The translations under genes were made by a program, and so were the position numbers. A model generated the notes under the pieces. That model worked only from the letters and a program-made list of their open reading frames with translations. It made no database searches and was not told the origin of the DNA. From positions 1-7,136 of the forward strand of contig JALUFA010000251.1 in assembly GCA_027052485.1 (NCBI GenBank): a DNA stretch of 7,136 nt, read 5' to 3'. Below, one piece after another: positions 6,675 through 7,136 of the stretch. Position 1 is the first letter of the stretch. Each line of letters opens with the position of its first letter. This DNA is from Hydrogenothermaceae bacterium (GTDB taxonomy: Bacteria; Aquificota; Aquificia; Aquificales; Hydrogenothermaceae).

Positions 6675-7136
6675 ATGTCAGAAGTAGCTGTAAGACCGTC
6701 TATAAAAAGAAAACAGCAAACGGTAAACGAACTTAGAGAAAAATTAGATAGAGCAAAACTTTTGGTCGTGTTTGATTTCACAGGCGTTGATGCCAATGCA
6801 ATGGCAGATTTTAGAAAACAGATTAGAAAAAAAGATGCAGAAATTAAGGTCGTAAAAAATTCGGTTCTCTATAGAGCTTGCAATGGCACAGAGCTGTATG
6901 ATAAAATTAATGTTTTTGAAGGGCCATCTGCTGTAATTTTGGCTTATGAAGATATAGTAGATGCTGCTAAGTCTCTTAAGGAGTTTTTAAAAACAAGTGA
7001 ATCTGCAAAGGTTAAAGCAGGCTTACTTGATGGAAAGTTTGTTACTCCAGAGGAGATTGATGCAATTGCTTCTCTACCAAGCAGAGAAGAGCTACTTGCA
7101 AAACTTTTTGCTACAATGCAAGCACCTATTGCAAAT
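6675..7136 (+). CDS. rplJ: 50S ribosomal protein L10 (5' part; runs off window end)
   Basis: L10 anchors the L7/L12 dimers to the 50S stalk, which recruits and activates the translation GTPases. The frame is open for 154 codons to the last base. It shows the family pattern: an N-terminal helix with VNELREKLDRAKLLVVFDF (17-35), GVDANAMADFRKQIRKK (37-53), the KVVKNSVLYRA segment at 58-68, and FEGPSAVILAYED at about 81-93. Typical L10 proteins are 165-180 residues, so only the C-terminal part, including much of the L12-binding helix, is missing. GGAGG at 6662-6666 precedes the ATG by 8 nt. The gene follows rplA by 22 bp; rplL and rpoBC would be expected next. Confidence 0.96.
   Translation, partial: MSEVAVRPSIKRKQQTVNELREKLDRAKLLVVFDFTGVDANAMADFRKQIRKKDAEIKVVKNSVLYRACNGTELYDKINVFEGPSAVILAYEDIVDAAKSLKEFLKTSESAKVKAGLLDGKFVTPEEIDAIASLPSREELLAKLFATMQAPIAN

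Noticed and set aside
1..7136. Mobile elements, CRISPR arrays, toxin-antitoxin or defence genes
   Set aside because: Coding genes account for nearly the whole window. No transposase, integrase, regularly spaced repeats or accessory genes were seen.

Overview
This window is a core informational locus of a bacterium: eleven co-oriented genes on the + strand, packed into what looks like one long ribosomal-protein/translation-factor operon. In order they are rpsL (3' part), rpsG, fusA, tuf, rpmG, a tRNA-Trp(CCA) gene, secE, nusG, rplK, rplA and rplJ (5' part). All protein starts visible are ATG, all stops are TAA, and nearly every gene has a clear purine-rich Shine-Dalgarno sequence.

The organism is most likely a member of the Aquificota. 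The strongest evidence is NusG: it carries a long insertion inside its N-terminal domain that closely matches what I remember of Aquifex aeolicus NusG. The EF-G sequence also reads as Aquifex-like. The DNA is AT-rich with almost exclusive AGA/AGG arginine codons, which fits a lower-GC branch such as Hydrogenothermaceae (Sulfurihydrogenibium, Persephonella) better than Aquifex. The family-level placement is inference.

Layout: 1-2928 is the str-type block (S12, S7, EF-G). EF-Tu at 2952-4142 is the hinge. The segment 4156-4622 holds L33, tRNA-Trp and SecE. The segment 4634-7136 is the nusG-L11-L1-L10 block that in most bacteria leads into rplL-rpoB-rpoC. Spacers are 11-66 bp, and rplK/rplA overlap by 8 nt. 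There is no gene-free stretch above 300 bp and no convincing internal terminator. The products work together: small-subunit proteins S12 and S7 at the decoding and exit sites, the two elongation GTPases that act on the L11/L10-L12 stalk, the proteins of that stalk, the transcription factor NusG that couples RNA polymerase to ribosomes, and SecE of the protein export channel.

I found no undescribed system; this is conserved housekeeping DNA. The observations most worth a second look are: (1) tuf is a codon-usage mosaic, almost purely A-ending codons with two abrupt T-ending patches, one running from codon 369 to the stop; (2) gene order joins fusA-tuf directly to rpmG-tRNA-Trp-secE, the junction expected from recombination between two tuf copies; (3) a perfect 10-bp inverted repeat links the end of nusG to the rplK ribosome binding site, with a competing hairpin; (4) there is no room for a conventional L10 leader between rplA and rplJ.
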